Positions 35,210-43,094 of a stretch of DNA of 64,000 nucleotides are shown here, piece after piece. The stretch lies in NCBI RefSeq assembly GCF_008180195.1, contig NZ_VTAV01000005.1:228287-292286 (forward strand), given 5' to 3'. Made by a program: the position numbers and the translations under genes. Positions within the stretch are counted from its first letter, which is position 1. Each line of letters begins with the position of its first letter. Origin of the DNA: Sphingobacterium phlebotomi. GTDB lineage: Bacteria > Bacteroidota > Bacteroidia > Sphingobacteriales > Sphingobacteriaceae. Below the pieces are notes generated by a model that saw only the letters and a program-made list of their open reading frames with translations, made no database searches and was not told where the DNA came from.

Positions 35210-36523
35210 ATGAGATACTTGATAACAATATCGATGATTTTAGCCTTTATTTTACTGAAAGCGCAAAGCGAACTCGTCAACGTTGACGTGGGAGATGAGG
35301 TGCCTGAAGTTGTTTTATACGACATTTATGACCGTACAGACCGATCCATGAACGTTAATAAACTGAGTAATGAAAAGTTAATCATTATTGATTTTTGGGC
35401 GACATGGTGTGGTGCCTGTCTAGCGGCGATGCCGAAACTTGACAGCATTGTTGAGCAATACCCCAACGATATGGAGGTAATTACTGTAACCTATGAAGAT
35501 AAAGAGCGGGTATTGAATTTTTTAAAAAAGCGTACCGATCAGGGACAATATGTTTCAAATGCTCCAAAGCTATTCGCCGATACTGTTTTGTCTTCATTGT
35601 TTCCGCATCGTATTATTCCACATTATGTTTGGATAAAAGATAATCGAGTGGTCGCGATTACAGAAGAGGTTAACCTTGAGCAAGTAGAAATTGCTTTGTG
35701 TGGAGAATATCCTACTTTACCTAAAAAAGTAGATCGTACTTTAGCGTTATATGACCGAAGCAAAACGTCTTTACTTGACTTGCTATCGGGAGAGCAAGGT
35801 AATCGCCTATCTTCAGCAATGTCGGGTTACTCTTTTTTTACGAAGTTCAACCCTGCGCTGGGGTACAATGGCGGATATCAATCTGTGATTGATTCGTTTG
35901 GATACCGTAGAATTACCGTTACCAATATGAATCTGATGTCATTATACCGTTTGGCTTTCGGAAAAATGAAAACGTACATTAATGATGGAGCTGTAGAGAT
36001 AAACTCGAAGGATACACTATTGATACGTACAGATGTGTCGGGTAGCAAAGCACGCCCTATAATTGAAAATAGATCGTTTTGTTATGAAATTAGATATAGG
36101 GAAGATTTACCGATGGATCTCTTCGATAAGATGCAACAAGATTTAAGGTTTGAGTTTCCTCAATTCATTCCTTCCATAGAGACACGGTTAGACACCTGTC
36201 TAGTATTAGAATGTACGGATAGGAACCTGGCAAAACAATTAGAAACAACTGGTTTTTCAATGCCTTCATATAATATAGAGGATTATTGTGTTCGTGTCCG
36301 TAATGGCACCATGGGAGGTTTTAGAACAACCCTGGAAGCTATTTTTTATAGGTATAAACAGATAGCTGTGGTCGATCATACGGGTATCACAAATGACATA
36401 GATATAGATCTGTGCGGTGATTTGTATTCAGAAGAGGGACTCAATAAAGCCTTAGCAAAGTATGGGCTGAGGGTATCGAGAAAACTGGTACATCATAACT
36501 GTTTGGTAATAATCGATAGATAA
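35210..36523 (+). CDS. Periplasmic thioredoxin-like protein fused to a DUF3738-like domain
   Basis: This 437-residue protein has a signal peptide, a TlpA/ResA-type thioredoxin domain (about 28-180) with active site WCGAC at 66-70, and a C-terminal domain (about 215-437). There VVDHTGITNDIDIDL and LNKALAKYGLRVSR, then LVIID, match the pattern of DUF3738. It lies 11 bases downstream of SusD and should share its operon. SusC/SusD operons with a thioredoxin partner are common in this order. The role may be redox maintenance of an imported substrate or of an envelope protein. Confidence 0.82.
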   Translation: MRYLITISMILAFILLKAQSELVNVDVGDEVPEVVLYDIYDRTDRSMNVNKLSNEKLIIIDFWATWCGACLAAMPKLDSIVEQYPNDMEVITVTYEDKERVLNFLKKRTDQGQYVSNAPKLFADTVLSSLFPHRIIPHYVWIKDNRVVAITEEVNLEQVEIALCGEYPTLPKKVDRTLALYDRSKTSLLDLLSGEQGNRLSSAMSGYSFFTKFNPALGYNGGYQSVIDSFGYRRITVTNMNLMSLYRLAFGKMKTYINDGAVEINSKDTLLIRTDVSGSKARPIIENRSFCYEIRYREDLPMDLFDKMQQDLRFEFPQFIPSIETRLDTCLVLECTDRNLAKQLETTGFSMPSYNIEDYCVRVRNGTMGGFRTTLEAIFYRYKQIAVVDHTGITNDIDIDLCGDLYSEEGLNKALAKYGLRVSRKLVHHNCLVIIDR

Positions 36524-36530
36524 GTATAAG

Positions 36531-36557
36531 AAAGGGGGCGTGCAATACGCCCCTTTT
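36531..36557. terminator. Terminator between convergent operons
   Basis: AAAGGGGGCGT and ACGCCCCTTTT pair over 11 bp with one mismatch and a five-base loop; A and T runs lie at both ends. It can serve the SusC-SusD-thioredoxin operon and the opposing DUF6520 gene. Confidence 0.85.
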
Positions 36558-36560
36558 CTC

Positions 36561-36854
36561 TTAAAGACCGGGATAATTTCCTGTTTCGAGAACGATGAAA
36601 TTCCCTTGGCTGTCTTGCATCGCTTTACAATCACGATTTGGATTAGACTCACACGACAAACTACCGTCACCACCTGGTACGATAGGTTCCCAATTAGGCG
36701 TCTGATCTGGTGCATCCAGCGGTGTCGAATTGTAATGCGTAGCGGTTTGAATATTTTTTGAACCGGCGTAACCAGCGCCGGCGGAGAACATAATAGCAGT
36801 TGCTGCCATTATTCCCCAAAAAGTGGAATTGTTTTTCATGATGTTTTTAATCAT
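36561..36854 (-). CDS. DUF6520 family small secreted protein
   Basis: This 97-residue protein has a signal peptide and a small mature part with two cysteines (SCESNPNRDCKA), as in DUF6520 proteins of Bacteroidota. Its function is unknown. It overlaps the upstream MauE/DoxX gene by 8 bases. A second ATG at 36839 (MKNNSTFWG) is a more typical signal-peptide start. Confidence 0.8.
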   Translation of the reverse strand: MIKNIMKNNSTFWGIMAATAIMFSAGAGYAGSKNIQTATHYNSTPLDAPDQTPNWEPIVPGGDGSLSCESNPNRDCKAMQDSQGNFIVLETGNYPGL

Positions 36855-37344
36855 GTTGTTTATAAAATAGTTTGTATTGCCTACTCTGGTAGCGGTTTTC
36901 GGCTTCCCCGCGTGTTTGTTTGTTATATAATATCAAGCTGGTAACGGCGACACCGAGCATCACGATGTTGAACCCTAAATGGAAAACATAGCCCAGCGTT
37001 GGAAATATCCCTGCACAGGCGCAGGTCTGCCCAGGGAATATATCCGCGAACGCAACAAGAATAAATACCGTGAAGGATGCGAGTAAACCGATAGAGAGCA
37101 GAAAGCCTGTTCTTATACTGTAGAATAAGAACACAATGCTCAAGACCGCCATGACCGGTATAAGGTAAGCCAAAATATCGCCGATATAGGCCGGAAAGAA
37201 CTGCTTGTGCATGGAGTCTAGGTTTCGATCCATGTTTCCCAGTTTCATCGCGGCTGTATAGGCCCACAGCGCTATCAACAATATCCGTATCCCTTCTATC
37301 GTCATCGTTTTTATGTGCTTTGCTTTATTTGTCATTACTTTCAC
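36847..37344 (-). CDS. MauE/DoxX-like redox-associated membrane protein
   Basis: This 165-residue protein has four hydrophobic segments and a TCACAG cysteine pair (about 108-113), typical of MauE/DoxX-type membrane proteins in Bacteroidota. Such genes usually sit next to DUF6520 and often near TlpA-like genes, as here. A role in disulfide or quinone-linked redox transfer is plausible. Several Met codons (1, 4, 14) make the exact start uncertain. Confidence 0.82.
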   Translation of the reverse strand: MKVMTNKAKHIKTMTIEGIRILLIALWAYTAAMKLGNMDRNLDSMHKQFFPAYIGDILAYLIPVMAVLSIVFLFYSIRTGFLLSIGLLASFTVFILVAFADIFPGQTCACAGIFPTLGYVFHLGFNIVMLGVAVTSLILYNKQTRGEAENRYQSRQYKLFYKQHD

Positions 37345-37381
37345 TTTTATGTGTCGACATGCATGTAGCAGTTAAACATTT

Positions 37382-37415
37382 TCTACTTTTCAAATATCGA
37401 AACAGAAAAAGTAGA
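37382..37415. promoter_or_regulatory. Perfect 9-bp inverted repeat upstream of the MauE/DUF6520 genes
   Basis: TCTACTTTT (37382-37390) and AAAAGTAGA (37407-37415) are exact inverted copies 16 bases apart. They lie 38 bases before the MauE start. It could be an operator for a dimeric regulator such as the Crp-family protein encoded next door, or part of a leader hairpin. Confidence 0.45.
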
Positions 37416-37421
37416 TTTTAG

Positions 37422-37437
37422 GCCCCATTGGTGGGGC
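37422..37437 (-). terminator. Hairpin at the end of the Crp-family gene
   Basis: GCCCCA and TGGGGC pair with a four-base loop, overlapping the stop codon of the Crp-family gene. On the plus strand a T-run follows; on the minus strand the downstream run is AAAATCTACTTTTT, so it is a moderate terminator in the gene's own direction. Confidence 0.6.
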
Positions 37438-38066
37438 TATTTTTTGGGTCTTTTTCCGGTCAGCAGGAAATAACTAGCCTCTTGTACGGTCCTTCTTGAA
37501 ATACCGAGAAAATCCGCCTGTTCGTTCTGGTTGGTAACGCGTCTTATTTCCGGCATCAGCCTGTCGAATAAAAGGTAGCGCTGAAAAGGAGAGGTGCTGT
37601 GGATGACCCTGAGGTACGTTTCCAGTTGCCGCTTCTTCCTGTTGGTCAGTACATCGATAAGGGTCTCTACGGCGGGATCATCCTCTTTAAAGGAAATGAT
37701 GGCATCGTAGGGAATGATTATAACAATACCCGACCGGAGTGCTACAATATCTCCGCTGGTCGGCGTACGGCTATAAAGATGGCTCGTACTCGTCAGTGCG
37801 AAATGAGGTAGGGCAATACTTGTAATCTTTCGCTTTATCCTCTCCTTGAATTCTATATAGTCTACCCTGGCGAGCAACCCTTCACACACCAGGAATACCA
37901 TCCTCCGCTTCTCACCGACACGATGTAGTACTTGACCTCGCCTTACCGGAACTATCCCTACATGGGTGCGTGCCCATGCGATATGGGAAGCGTCGAGTTG
38001 ATGGTACTTAGACCAAAATTCGAACAGCAATCTAAACCCCTTATTATTCTTTCGTATAGCCGGCAT
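37437..38066 (-). CDS. Crp/Fnr-family regulator-like protein
   Basis: This 209-residue protein has a cyclic-nucleotide-binding-like beta-barrel (about 30-125: GQVLHRVGEKRRMVFLVCEG) and a C-terminal region with NQNEQADFLGISRRTVQEAS, which reads like the recognition part of a winged HTH. It lacks the RxA-type cAMP phosphate-binding cassette, so it probably does not bind cAMP, as is usual for Crp-like proteins of this phylum. It is likely to control the adjacent MauE-DUF6520 genes. Confidence 0.82.
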   Translation of the reverse strand: MPAIRKNNKGFRLLFEFWSKYHQLDASHIAWARTHVGIVPVRRGQVLHRVGEKRRMVFLVCEGLLARVDYIEFKERIKRKITSIALPHFALTSTSHLYSRTPTSGDIVALRSGIVIIIPYDAIISFKEDDPAVETLIDVLTNRKKRQLETYLRVIHSTSPFQRYLLFDRLMPEIRRVTNQNEQADFLGISRRTVQEASYFLLTGKRPKK

Positions 38067-38173
38067 ACTTCATTTATCTGGTCAATCCTTCGCACCCATC
38101 GTCCTTTCCTCTCTAATTTCCCAAACCGCCGATACAATAAAAAATCAAAGTGCAGGATGTACTTTTTCGGGTG

Positions 38174-38203
38174 TGAACCCTGCGATCTTGCGTATGAACC
38201 CTG
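38174..38203. promoter_or_regulatory. Direct-repeat pair with LytTR-site geometry
   Basis: TGAACCCTG occurs at 38174-38182 and 38195-38203: two identical 9-bp words with a 12-bp spacer. This is the arrangement used by LytTR-type response regulators. It lies in the 330-bp divergent region between the Crp-family gene and the LytS/LytTR operon. No coding sequence was seen in this region; a small GCCG-CGGC hairpin occurs near 38330. Confidence 0.45.
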
Positions 38204-38396
38204 TAGAATGGGATATAAAAAATTTCATAACGCTGGAAATACGATGTACACTTTTATTGGGATTTGATAAATAAATTCTTGAAATTAGCATTGACAACCA
38301 ATACGTTGAAAAACATCGTGTATACATATGCCGTCTATCGGCGGCTATAAACTTGGATATAAATGTCATTATTTTTTTACTTAATCGATATAAACT

Positions 38397-39461
38397 ATGA
38401 AGCTTTTAATCTTTTTTTTGGAGAGGCGCCGTGCGCTTGTCCACTGTTCTTTCTGTATCCTTTATTTTAGTGTTTTCTTTGCACTCAACTGGCGGCCGGG
38501 AGGAACCAACGTCATGCACACACTTACATTGCTTCTGATAGGTGGGGTGGGAATCGGCATCGCCTATCAGATATATTATCTATTGGTGTTGGCGTATCGG
38601 CATAAAAAGCCTTTGCTCGCTACTTTTGGTTTTTTTATCGGATTCTCGGTTATTGGCGCGATTGGATATGCCTTGTTCATCGGCTCGGAGAATAAGCTGT
38701 CCACGGAGATCGTTGACCATGCGGCAGAACATACCGTATGGAATTATCTTCTCTTTTTTGCACCATGGTATATCCACCTGGCAAAATACGGCGTGATCTT
38801 TTATTTTGCCGAAAAGTTGCTTTTCGAAAAGCTGGATGTATGGCTCTCCCGCTACTGGCCCGACCTTATCGTTCCTGTTGCCACTTTCGCCGGCTTTAAC
38901 CAATTGGTGCCGCATTTTTTTAATAACCTGATGCACCTTGTTTTTGAAAGGCTAGTATCCAATAGACGGCTGAAGCCCGTCCAGCTGGCCCATCTGAGCA
39001 ACCTGGTGAAATACGGCACGGTAAACCATTTTGCTCCTGTGAGGAAGCTGGCACCACTGGAAGCGGAAATTGCGGCGGTACGCAATATGCTTGCCATGGA
39101 AGAAGGCCACCGCGTTGGCCTGCAGGTCAGCGGCTGTGTAAGCGGACTGCAGGTTCCCCCGATGCTGCTGCTCAGTATTGCCAAAAATATGATCAAGCAT
39201 GGCGAGGTACTTCCCGGAGGAGATGAAGCGCTCCTGGAGGTGCGAGTGGAAGACACGTCGTTGCATGTCATCGGTATGAACGGGGTTCGGCAAACTCCCG
39301 GTTGGGCAGTGCAGGATGGCGGGCAGGGATTACAGCATATGCGGCAGCTGCTGAAGGCGATCTACGGAAACTTGGCTACACTACATACCGATACGATCGA
39401 TGGTTGCTTCTATCTTTATTTACGTATTGATAACCTAAATCCTAACAACCATGGGAAATAG
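38397..39461 (+). CDS. LytS/YehU-type sensor kinase, atypical H-box
   Basis: This 354-residue protein has about four membrane segments (15-35, 40-65, 75-95, 115-140), then a His_kinase-type region and an ATPase domain. The phosphoacceptor region reads QLVPHFFNNLMHLV with His173, shorter than the usual PHFLFNSLN. The N-box is SIAKNMIKHGE (near 258) and the C-terminal GGQGLQHMRQLL serves as G-box. Both are weaker than in typical members. It overlaps the response regulator by 11 bases. It may be a working but divergent kinase. Confidence 0.78.
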   Translation: MKLLIFFLERRRALVHCSFCILYFSVFFALNWRPGGTNVMHTLTLLLIGGVGIGIAYQIYYLLVLAYRHKKPLLATFGFFIGFSVIGAIGYALFIGSENKLSTEIVDHAAEHTVWNYLLFFAPWYIHLAKYGVIFYFAEKLLFEKLDVWLSRYWPDLIVPVATFAGFNQLVPHFFNNLMHLVFERLVSNRRLKPVQLAHLSNLVKYGTVNHFAPVRKLAPLEAEIAAVRNMLAMEEGHRVGLQVSGCVSGLQVPPMLLLSIAKNMIKHGEVLPGGDEALLEVRVEDTSLHVIGMNGVRQTPGWAVQDGGQGLQHMRQLLKAIYGNLATLHTDTIDGCFYLYLRIDNLNPNNHGK

Positions 39462-40230
39462 AACAATTAAGCTCCTCCTGCTGGACGATGACAAGGAATT
39501 CATCCAGTTTGCCAAACAGCTGATCGGCCTGATACCTGACGTTAAGATAACAGCGGTAGCGGCCAGTGCAACCAAGGGTGTGAAACTTCTTCTGGAGAAA
39601 CATTTTGACATCGTGCTGCTGGACATCGATATGCCGGTACTGGACGGATTCCAGGTGATGAAACAGATCAAGCATCTGGTGGAACCCGCTGATCCGACTG
39701 TAAGACCGTTGTTCGTCGTCATGTGTTCGGGTTATAATCCCACGCCGCGGACATGTTTTAAGCATGGTGTTTCCCACTTTTTGGAGAAACCGCTGAGCTA
39801 TGATGATCTGGTCGATACGATAGCAGCCTTCAAAAGGAAAATGCAGATTGTCCCGACAGTGGATGACCTCAACGGCGGGCGTAGACTGCTGCTGGCAGAG
39901 GAATCGGACTCGGAAAGGGTATCGCCTACCATATTTGACCACATTTCGGCCATAACTGTCAGCGATAAGATATGCACGGTTTATTTGGCTGACGGACGGA
40001 TAGAGACTCACGAAAAGGCATTGTCGGGATTTATGGAATTTTTACCGCGCAATGTCTTTGTACGGATCAGCCTTCAAGCGGCCATATCGCTGGACCATTT
40101 TGAATACCGCCAAGGAGATGATGTTTATGTCAGGGGCTGTCAGGAAAAACTCGAATTAGGTGGCCGCGAAGCCTATCCCGCTTTTTACCAGTGGTACGAT
40201 GATAATTACGAAGGGAGGAGATTGGGATAG
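39451..40230 (+). CDS. LytTR-type response regulator
   Basis: This 259-residue protein has a receiver domain (1-120) with acidic pocket LLDDD (11-14), phosphoacceptor Asp58 in VLLDIDMP and a conserved Lys in FLEKPLSY near 112. A LytTR DNA-binding domain follows from about 160 (DHISAITVSDKICTVYLADG and FVRISLQAAISLDHFEY). LytTR proteins bind pairs of 9-bp sites 12 bp apart; a candidate is at 38174-38203. The gene is paired with the LytS-like kinase and followed after 2 bases by a small HTH gene. Confidence 0.88.
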   Translation: MGNRTIKLLLLDDDKEFIQFAKQLIGLIPDVKITAVAASATKGVKLLLEKHFDIVLLDIDMPVLDGFQVMKQIKHLVEPADPTVRPLFVVMCSGYNPTPRTCFKHGVSHFLEKPLSYDDLVDTIAAFKRKMQIVPTVDDLNGGRRLLLAEESDSERVSPTIFDHISAITVSDKICTVYLADGRIETHEKALSGFMEFLPRNVFVRISLQAAISLDHFEYRQGDDVYVRGCQEKLELGGREAYPAFYQWYDDNYEGRRLG

Positions 40231-40232
40231 TT

Positions 40233-40649
40233 ATGCTCATCCAGCTGCTGAAGGAAATATCGAAGACACAGAACCGGATTGAGAGCCGATTAGGTACCTC
40301 GGAAGGGTTCGATATGTTTTCTCTTTTCTGGCAGCTGGTCGAGCAGCAGCGGACGACCAACCTATTGCTGGAGCGGTGTCTGGCGGAGCTTTCGCAGCAC
40401 TTACCAACTCCATCCGAAGAAGAAAACGTAAAGCGCGAAGGAAATGCCAGACCGGATAGACTTCCCCAAGAAGAGCTGATCACCATAAAGCAGGCGGAGG
40501 GAATCCTTGGCGTAAGCCGCTGGAAAATAGCGAAGATGAGGGAGGAAGGTGAGCTGACTGATTACGACAGAAATGGTCAGATCCGCCTTTCCAGACGTGA
40601 GGTAGAAGCCGCAAAGATATGGTACTCCATTCCGAAGGGGAAGGTCTAA
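40233..40649 (+). CDS. Excisionase/MerR-like HTH protein
   Basis: This 138-residue protein has a helical N-terminal half and, from about 85, an excisionase-type winged HTH (ELITIKQAEGILGVSRWKIA, then YDRNGQIRLSRREVEAAKIW). It starts 2 bases after the LytTR gene and its stop codon lies 3 bases before the 21-bp repeat array. A DNA-binding role is clear from the fold; the array next door is an obvious candidate target, which is inference. Confidence 0.75.
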   Translation: MLIQLLKEISKTQNRIESRLGTSEGFDMFSLFWQLVEQQRTTNLLLERCLAELSQHLPTPSEEENVKREGNARPDRLPQEELITIKQAEGILGVSRWKIAKMREEGELTDYDRNGQIRLSRREVEAAKIWYSIPKGKV

Positions 40650-40652
40650 TTT

Positions 40653-41240
40653 CTATCTATAAACTTTCAGCTATCGGGTGGAAGCTGCGTAACGCGGCAT
40701 AGCATTTCGCTATCGTTTGGTGGAAGAGATGTAGTTTTATATGGAACTAGGTTATAGCTGTCTTAAAGTTGACCACACTCGGTTAGGGATACCTGAATGT
40801 TACGTTGAATCCGTTTCTCTTCATATGAAGATATGTTATAGCTATATAGCCATAAACTGTTGCGATGCGGAAGCAACCGACGGAAGTATAGAAGTAACAT
40901 ATAGCCGTCTATGACTTCGCTGCCGCTATCCGGGAATTCCCGGATCCTTTCCCGGAATACGCCCGAGACACATAGTTTCTTTTTATTTGTATGTAGAGAT
41001 ACGCTATCGATGGCTGGCAGTTGACTATCTCTATGCCGGAGCGCGGAAATTCTACATAGCGCCCGCATGTACCCTGTTAGGTTTTGCGTGTCAATATCAA
41101 GAAGCAGCAAGCTTCTGTTCCGAAAATCGCTACACCGACATGGAAGTTGCGTACTTCTATGTGGAAGTACGTTATCTCTATGCGGTAGCCGGCTTTTTCG
41201 AGGTGGAGATTGCTGGTTTCTATGTAGCGTCCGGGGCCTG
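40653..41240. repeat. Register-locked array of about 28 degenerate 21-bp units
   Basis: The whole stretch can be cut into 21-base units in one unbroken register. The best units start CTATGTGGAAGT followed by a GTTATCT-like end: examples start at 40716, 40737, 40800, 40821, 40884, 40989, 41031, 41136, 41157 and 41178. Others are weaker, but keep the phase. Stop codons in the frames tested rule out one continuous protein. There are no spacers as in CRISPR. The step equals two helical turns, so bound proteins would line up on one face of the DNA. Confidence 0.8.
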
Positions 41241-41252
41241 ACGGATGCATTC

Positions 41253-41294
41253 CTGTAGTTTGTTGCGCGGTTTCTGTTGTTTGTTGCACGGCGT
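41253..41294. repeat. Two-unit 21-bp repeat of different sequence
   Basis: CTGTAGTTTGTTGCGCGG and CTGTTGTTTGTTGCACGG start two adjacent 21-base units (41253 and 41274). It extends the 21-bp periodicity just downstream of the main array with another sequence. The rest of 41295-41448 holds nothing recognisable. Confidence 0.65.
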
Positions 41295-41448
41295 TGCGCG
41301 TTTTCTCTTTACGGCGTTTTGCACCGCTCATATTTGGGCATGCAAACGATAATAAGCCGTCCGAGAGGACCTCCTATAAGGAGAAATGGAGCGGTAGCTT
41401 CCGGAAAGAAAAAGAAAAATAATCTGGACAATTTAAAAAAATAAGAAC

Positions 41449-42081
41449 ATGAGAAAAGCAACAGTATACTTAGCCTATGAAAAATGGGATGACTATTCCC
41501 TGTCAACGTTAGCAGGTCGCACGCTGGCGGCGATGACCGACAATGAAAATTTTCCCGATCCGCGCCCCGCTGTGGACGCTTACGCCCTTTTGGTAAACGA
41601 TTACCGGGAAAAACATGAGGTAGCCAGCAATGGCGGGAGCCGGCTGGAAAGAGAAGCAAAAGACAATGCTAAGAAAGCGTTGGCACTGGCAATGAAAGAA
41701 ATGGCTTTCTATGTCAACATGCTGGCCGATGGCAACCGGGAGATGTTGGCAAGTTCGGGATTCGAGCTGGTATCCGGCCCTACAGCGAGAAAAATACCGG
41801 GGATCCCACGCGATATCCGGCTGCTCGACGGTAACGTAAGTGGAGAAATGCGATTGGTGTTCGGTTCGCTGCGCACGGCATGGGAGTACGAGTATAGCTA
41901 TACCACATTGTTGGATGGAGACGGGACCCCTGATTGGGGCGAAATCATCCGTACCACCAACTCCCGGTTAAATTACATCAATGGCTTAACGCCGGGAGAA
42001 CGTGTTTATGCCCGCGTGCGCGCGCGCAACAATAAGGGAGCAGGCGACTGGAGTGAACCGGTATCGTTGATTACGCGATAG
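41449..42081 (+). CDS. Fibronectin type III domain protein
   Basis: This 210-residue protein has an N-terminal helical half (about 30-100, rich in A, K and E) and a C-terminal Fn3 domain (about 118-210; SGEMRLVFGSLRTAWEYEYS, then RVYARVRARNNKGAGDWSEP). There is no signal peptide. Such small Fn3 proteins are frequent near Bacteroidota phage-like or Rhs loci. Its stop codon overlaps the following region, and the DUF5675 gene begins 11 bases later. Confidence 0.8.
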   Translation: MRKATVYLAYEKWDDYSLSTLAGRTLAAMTDNENFPDPRPAVDAYALLVNDYREKHEVASNGGSRLEREAKDNAKKALALAMKEMAFYVNMLADGNREMLASSGFELVSGPTARKIPGIPRDIRLLDGNVSGEMRLVFGSLRTAWEYEYSYTTLLDGDGTPDWGEIIRTTNSRLNYINGLTPGERVYARVRARNNKGAGDWSEPVSLITR

Positions 42082-42092
42082 TGGAGAGTGAC

Positions 42093-42545
42093 ATGGAAAT
42101 CCATGTAAAACGTATCAGGCAGGGGAAGAACAGTACCCTGTCTGAACTTTATATCGACGGTGAGTTTGTCTGTTATGGGCTGGAAGATTTGATACGCGAG
42201 GAAAAAATCCCAGGCAGTACCGCTATTCCGGCGGGTCGGTATAAGCTGGCGTTCAACCGTTACGGTTCTATGAACGGACGATATAAACGCTGGTACCCAA
42301 AGTTTCACAAGGGGATGATCGAACTGACAGGGATCCCGAATTTCTCATATGTCTATATTCACAAGGGCAATACCCATGCGAACACGGCAGGCTGTCTACT
42401 GATCGGTAACACCATGCGATATGACAAGAATTTCGGTGATTACGAGGTCCATCAATCTGAAAAGGCCTATAAAACAGTCTATAAAAGGTTGAGTGCCATG
42501 ATGGAAAAGGGAGCGGTATATCTGGTTATAAGTGATGTGTTATAA
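42093..42545 (+). CDS. DUF5675 family protein
   Basis: This 150-residue protein matches DUF5675: ELYIDGEFVCYGLED, IPAGRYKLAFNRYGS and VYIHKGNTHANTAGCLLIG. The HxGN and GCLLIG motifs give it the look of a small peptidoglycan-active or L,D-transpeptidase-like fold, but no activity is established. ATG at 42093 is preferred because GGAGAG lies 8 bases upstream; the GTG at 42081 overlaps the previous stop and would add four residues. Families like this occur with holin-like small proteins, as seen directly downstream. Confidence 0.85.
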   Translation: MEIHVKRIRQGKNSTLSELYIDGEFVCYGLEDLIREEKIPGSTAIPAGRYKLAFNRYGSMNGRYKRWYPKFHKGMIELTGIPNFSYVYIHKGNTHANTAGCLLIGNTMRYDKNFGDYEVHQSEKAYKTVYKRLSAMMEKGAVYLVISDVL

Positions 42546-42559
42546 ATGGAAGAAAAAAG

Positions 42560-42757
42560 ATGAAAAAGTTAATATCAAAAATTAGCCAGGCAGTACAGGT
42601 GATACTGCTGGCTCCGATAAAATTGCCGGTAAAGGCGTTGAATGTATTAAAATACATCGCGGTGGGTCTGGGAATAATGGAGACGGTATTAGACAGAGAG
42701 GAAGAAAATTCTCCTCAAACGGAAGGAAAGGAGGGGGGTAATGCGGATGATGACTAA
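42560..42757 (+). CDS. Small membrane-associated protein
   Basis: This 65-residue protein has an amphipathic/hydrophobic N-terminal half (QVILLAPIKLPVKALNVLKY) and an acidic tail ending in three Asp. It is not recognised. Position between DUF5675 and another tiny membrane protein suggests a shared operon, with a possible role as a holin-like or anchoring factor. Confidence 0.6.
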   Translation: MKKLISKISQAVQVILLAPIKLPVKALNVLKYIAVGLGIMETVLDREEENSPQTEGKEGGNADDD

Positions 42758-42917
42758 TGTACAATTTGGAACGCTTGGCGGTACCGTCTGTTCGGTATGG
42801 AGCAGCTTCGACTGGGGGAATATGGTACATACGGCTGTGCTAGCTGCTGTGGGTGCAACAGTGAGCTATTTGGTCAGTAGATTGTTGGACGGTAGGAGAT
42901 TGCGCAGGCGGCGTTGA
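42741..42917 (+). CDS. Tiny holin-like membrane protein (58 residues)
   Basis: ATG at 42741 overlaps the previous gene by 17 bases and is preceded by a strong GGAAAGGAGGGGGG. The 58 residues contain FGTLGGTVCSVWSSFDW and a single membrane segment (MVHTAVLAAVGATVSYLVS), then a basic tail of mostly Arg. This arrangement is common in small phage-holin-like proteins of Bacteroidota. In-frame Met codons at 42747 and 42750 are alternative starts. A strong terminator follows. Confidence 0.65.
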   Translation: MRMMTNVQFGTLGGTVCSVWSSFDWGNMVHTAVLAAVGATVSYLVSRLLDGRRLRRRR

Positions 42918-42946
42918 GTAAAGTTTTTATAAGATAGTAGTAAAAG

Positions 42947-42980
42947 GCTCTCGGAGACATTAGTTTTCGGGAGCTTTTTT
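42947..42980 (+). terminator. Terminator after the Fn3-DUF5675 operon
   Basis: GCTCTCG (42947-42953) and CGGGAGC (42968-42974) pair with one G-T contact, extended by A-T pairs, and six T residues follow. The run of about 175 bases up to the next gene holds nothing else clear. Confidence 0.8.
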
Positions 42981-43094
42981 ATTTTAATAAAGAGTTATTG
43001 AAAATTTAAACACTAAAATATAAGGTTTTCGATAGAAATGGCTACTTTTACCTAATTAACAAACTGGAAAAATATTAACCTTAACTAACTACGC

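Noticed and set aside
40653..41294. CRISPR array
   Set aside because: There are no unique spacers, the units are diverged and contiguous, and no cas genes are present.
40763..41331. Open frames on both strands within the 21-bp array (for example 40987-41241 plus, 41077-41331 minus)
   Set aside because: They arise because 21 is a multiple of three and keeps frames open; the products are low-complexity repeats without start signals or domains.
42081..42092. GTG start for the DUF5675 gene
   Set aside because: It overlaps the previous stop codon and has no ribosome binding site, whereas ATG at 42093 has GGAGAG at a good distance.
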